From Lucifuga dentata (taxonomy: Eukaryota; Chordata; Actinopteri; Ophidiiformes; Bythitidae), in NCBI GenBank assembly GCA_014773175.1, contig VXCM01005946.1, positions 28,135 through 92,134 on the forward strand: 64,000 bases of DNA. Reading direction: 5' to 3'. The notes under the pieces were generated by a model. That model had not been told where the DNA came from and searched no databases. It worked only from the letters and a program-made list of their open reading frames with translations. This document shows positions 60,432 through 64,000 of this stretch, piece after piece. The translations under genes were made by a program, and so were the position numbers. Every line of letters starts with the position of its first letter. Position 1 is the stretch's first letter.

Positions 60432-60432
<1 letters not shown>

Positions 60433-60481
<49 letters not shown>
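60433..60481. repeat. (CT)24 microsatellite
   Basis: A pure 49-base CT run. Confidence 0.95.
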
Positions 60482-60485
<4 letters not shown>

Positions 60486-61814
60486 TTCTCTAATAGCATC
60501 AGAGACCCACTTTCAGGGTAGTGAATGTAGGAAAAAAGGTGTAATCAACAAAATTGAGGCGAAAAGCCGTGCTTTGTCCACTTCAATTCACAAATGACAG
60601 GCAGTGTGTGTTCTGACACTTTGCTCATCCATGCGTGTGTGTGTGCGTGTGTTCTTACTTTCTTCTGCAAGGTGACTGCCTCATAATCGGGCATCGGGAG
60701 AGAACGCTACCGCTCTATCTGTCAAAATTTCATCCCTAATCTGCAACTCAACACTCGATCACCTGAGCAGCGCTGCCTAATTTGACAAACTCTTTTGGAG
60801 AAGTTCATTACAGGAAGCTGCTGCTCCTTGTGAAAATACCTGAAGACGTGTCTGTAAAAGTCTCACTCAGGTCCAACAGGATGCTTATTTAGAGCACTAA
60901 GAAGAGGAAAATGTTTCGGAACAAACTGCAACAAGTTTCCTCAAGTTAACTACAAAAACAGCCTTTTCCAGGTCAAAGTTTCCTAATTAAGTCCCAATCC
61001 GATATGACACCCTGTTAGATTCTGAAAGGGCATGTTGAAAAATGAGCTTCAGTTTTTTGGTTTTTTTTTCTTCTCTCATCAAGGATGAAAGACTTTGTTT
61101 TGCCAACCGAAGGCTCTAATCCCAAGTGAGCATGAAGTTGATGGTGTTCAGGCCCGTCCTGTTCTGTTGCTCGTGAAGCTGATGGAGCTTCTCTTAATGA
61201 GACACCAAACTATCAGGCTGCCTCTAAACTCTTTAGCTCTGAAAGCCGCTGCTTTTCATGTTGTGGCAGGTCCTCTCATTAGCAGTCACTTTCCTGTGTT
61301 GTTCTAAAATCCTGATTGCCCCTCTCTCTCTCTCTCTATCTCTCTCTCTCTGCCATGTTGTTGTCACCTAACAATCTTTATACTCTCTGCTGGCCTGCGC
61401 TGACACGTCGGATGACAGGAATTAGCAGACAACTAGAGTAAACAAAAGCAATTAGCACATCTATTATTCAGGGTCCTCGTGTTGTTGCATGGTTTTGGTT
61501 AACTAGTTACTGCTCAGTCTTCCCACAACTAAGGGGTCATTAGTCTTCTGAAGCGAATGTGTGTGTGTTTGTATCTGTGTTTGTTTGGGTTCGCTCCAAG
61601 GACAAATGACGCCAGGATTTGTTTTTCTTATTTTTTTTTTATTTTTTTTTATTTTTGGCATCTCGCTACGCTCCTAGTCAAGGACTCTTGACTTATGGGG
61701 GCTTTCAGATGCCATTCATACTACGTCTCCTCAGTTTGAAAGGAAAAACAAACAGATAGGACAACAAAACACACACGACTCATTTGCGTTATACAATGTT
61801 TGATCCTCTATTAT

Positions 61815-62799
61815 CAGTGATTCCCAAAGTGTGGGCTGCGGTCCCCTGGTGGGCCGTGAGAGGTCATTTACAATAAATAAATGAAAAGTTTTTAATTTTC
61901 AATTTTGTAATTAAATTTGAAATTACCATAAAATATTTATATTAAGTATTTACATTTAAAGGAGAATAGCAATGACATGACGTTGATAAACTGATGGAAA
62001 CGAACTTTGTAAAATACATACTAATTACCAATATAAATAAATATATATATTTGTTGTAAAAACAAACTACAGGGATATTTTTATTAAAAAAAATAATAAA
62101 TATCTGCTGACATACTGCACAGTTTTTTTAAATACAGTCATTTAGGCGCACCCTGTTCTGTTTATGAACAGGGTGAACATCTTAGTCTCATGTTGATCAA
62201 AGTTGTGATAAAAGTTGGGGTGGACTACTCAGAATATTCAGACGAAAGCAGACAAATACTTAGTGAGAATACGACTCATTGGAGGGAAAAAAGCCTTGAC
62301 AAGGAAGCAGCTACAACCTGAAGACTGGTTAAAAGCTACATATGAAATTTATGTAATGGAGAGATTAACCTGTTCTTTAAAAGTACAAAAAGATAAATTT
62401 AATGAAATGTGGTCAAAATGGATTGAGTACATCACCCCCCAGAGGCCAGACTTGGTTTGACTAGAAATGTCATGTTAACATGTCGAGATGAACATACAAG
62501 GACTTATAAACATGTGTGTGCAGTATGTTGAGGTAAGAATAGAGAAAATACAGAGTAAAATGTGACATCTTTCTGTTCTAATTTTCATAATTTGTAAAAC
62601 AAAAGGTGAAATGAAGCAGAATAACAGGAAATAATTTTATTTAGAGGGTACTGTGTAGAAAGCTAGGTGCTACAACTTAAGTTGCATTACAACTGTTACT
62701 ACAGCTTTTGGTTTCTATCTGTGGAAGTATTTATTTTATTATTAATACTTTTCCTCAATTTATATAAAACCATTTCTTTTTGTAAGTAAAAATCCAGAG

Positions 62800-62838
<39 letters not shown>

Positions 62839-62906
62839 GGGTTGGCTGCAGAAAATTTTTAGATTTTAAATTGGGCCGCGGCATTCTGAAGTTTGGGAAT
62901 CACTTT
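61815..62906 (+). mobile_element. hAT-type element carrying an L1-like insertion
   Basis: It begins CAGTGATTCCCAAAGTGTGG and ends GTTTGGGAATCACTT, typical hAT inverted repeats. The flanks TCTATTAT and TCTATTTT are a near-match duplication. The interior holds a LINE fragment ending in a poly(A) run at 62807-62834, after which hAT sequence resumes. Confidence 0.72.
62200..62834 (+). pseudogene. L1-like LINE ORF2 C-terminus with poly(A), nested in hAT
   Basis: From 62215 a frame of 81 residues includes GGKKALTRKQLQPEDWLKAT, EIYVMERLTCSL and KFNEMWSKWIEYI before a stop at 62458-62460. The LTRK...W, MERLT and F..W..W pattern is the extreme C-terminal block of L1/Tx1-type ORF2 proteins. Stops directly precede the frame, so it is 5'-truncated. 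A 3' UTR and a poly(A) of about 28 bases complete the tail. It is not functional. Confidence 0.72.
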
Positions 62907-63781
62907 TCTATTTTATTCTACCGCTGTGTACCTTAAAGGATCATGGATCCTGAAGACCAGGATACAACAACAATTAGCAATTCTAATGGCACATCGACTG
63001 TGTCTGCCTCCTTTCATCAGCTCAGCAGTCACTCCCACAATTTAGCATCCTCTCTTCAATATCGCAAGAAACAATCCATACAGCGAGGTCATTACTCTTC
63101 GCCCCGGTGTCAGACCACAACATGGAAAGCGTTTCATCGTAACCTGTTTTGGATTAAAGACGCTGGCCTGGTCGAGCGCGAGATTAACGGGTTTCATCAC
63201 AGGCCGCAGCGCCGACAGATGGCTAGGCTATCATTAGCATCTTAATCGTGGCGGTTATCTTTTGCACTGATAGCCATCGCAGAGCGGGCCAATTTCAGCA
63301 GCCGAGTGCTGGATAGCCTTCTGATCTTTATTTACGCTGACCGGGTCACATTCATGCCGCAGCGTAACTAATCCGTGGCGGAAATCAAAACTATATGTCA
63401 TCTGTCACACCGCAGCGTCATTTTGGCATGCTGTTTGTAATTGCTAGCCTATGTATTTATTATTGATGAATGCTAGCGCACATATCAACAACAAGACAGC
63501 AGCAGCACTTATTTTAATGAGGCTGATGCTGGCACGCCGTGTAATCCCAGGGAACATGTCAGTCGAGTCATTTTATCAGCGCCGACATGCTGTCCACACA
63601 CACCTTATCCTGCTTATGTGCTAATGAAAATGTGGATGTGCGCCGTATCGCTGCATACTCCCACAAGACACAAAACAATATTGAAATGGCTTAATGCTGT
63701 CATCTTTCTCTCCCTGACTTTGTCTTCTATATAGGAGCCACACTCACACATACAAAGACACACATACTGTACACACATACT

Positions 63782-63783
<2 letters not shown>

Positions 63784-63829
<46 letters not shown>
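63784..63829. repeat. (CA)23 microsatellite
   Basis: A pure CA run preceded by two CATACTGTACACA units. Confidence 0.95.
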
Positions 63830-63831
<2 letters not shown>

Positions 63832-64000
63832 CCTCTCGGTCTGGCCGAAGAGTGATATTATTTAATGGAATCAGGCTTTTTTTGCTCTTATCGGCCTCTC
63901 CACAGACACCCTGTTTGCCATGCAGGAAAACAATGAGAGAACAAAGCCTTTTGTCATGAAGAGTACCCAGCATTTCCACCTCCACCGCCCACCCACCCCC

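Larger units (their letters stand above)
33569..64000 (+). other. nlgn2: nlgn2 intron downstream of the core exon (3' end outside window)
   Basis: It begins GTGAGT at the donor. The stretch 34507-43216 is dominated by nested transposable elements, with unique pieces at 35872-37100 and 39250-40840. 45613-51249 holds MITE copies and the 300-N gap. 51250-55310 is unique and pyrimidine-rich with no gene. 55660-59030 has no gene; a loose repeat lies at 56050-56235. 59480-61810 is unique intron with two microsatellites. 62915-63780 is complex, mostly single-copy sequence. No further neuroligin exon was recognised on the + strand. Confidence 0.8.

Noticed and set aside
62943..63245. 100-residue frame beginning MDPEDQD
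   Set aside because: No homologue recognised and no splice sites of note; kept only as part of a possibly conserved non-coding region.

Overview
The window is vertebrate nuclear DNA, almost certainly from a teleost fish. Dinucleotide microsatellites are very dense, decayed DNA transposons (hAT-type, TTAA-type, TA-type) and LINE/SINE/LTR fragments are everywhere, and the little coding sequence present is split into short exons with canonical splice sites. There is no prokaryotic or phage content, no CRISPR array and no operon. Eighteen isolated N bases and one run of exactly 300 N mark it as a draft short-read assembly.

The only host gene I can support is a neuroligin, best matched to neuroligin-2 (nlgn2), on the + strand. 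Two exons are visible. A 54-nt cassette exon at 14999-15052 encodes the splice-site-A insert. A 150-nt constitutive-type exon at 33419-33568 carries the [11 protein letters not shown] segment of the cholinesterase-like domain. Both are phase 1 on both sides and join cleanly (...RDE-D-IRD...). The rest of the window is intron: at least 15 kb upstream of the cassette, 18.4 kb between the two exons, and at least 30.4 kb downstream. The preceding N-terminal exon and the following exon lie outside the window.

The introns are built mainly from repeats. A TTAA-flanked MITE family (family A, about 585 bp, terminal inverted repeats of about 90 bp) occurs at least eight times plus fragments. One copy sits inside another and gives its target site directly. 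Other elements are four to five hAT-type elements with 8-bp or near-8-bp target duplications, two copies of a TA-flanked CAGGCAGTCCCC element, a tRNA-headed SINE with a 13-bp target duplication broken by two later elements, a solo LTR with a 5-bp duplication, an LTR-gag remnant with a proline-type primer binding site nested in a hAT element, and 5'-truncated LINE pieces.

By region: 1-9 kb is microsatellites, a TA element, an old MITE opened by two later insertions, and a TIR element. 9-15 kb is low-complexity DNA, an interrupted MITE and the cassette exon. 15-33 kb is mostly unique intron plus MITEs and a microsatellite cluster at 30.6-31.7 kb. 33.4 kb is the neuroligin core exon. 34.5-43.2 kb is a nest of transposable elements. 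45-51 kb is MITEs and the assembly gap. 52-59 kb is mostly unique pyrimidine-rich DNA. 59-63 kb holds a TA element and a hAT element containing an L1-like fragment. Nothing here looks like an undescribed gene system. The most informative biology is the regulated-exon architecture of nlgn2 and the datable transposon nests.
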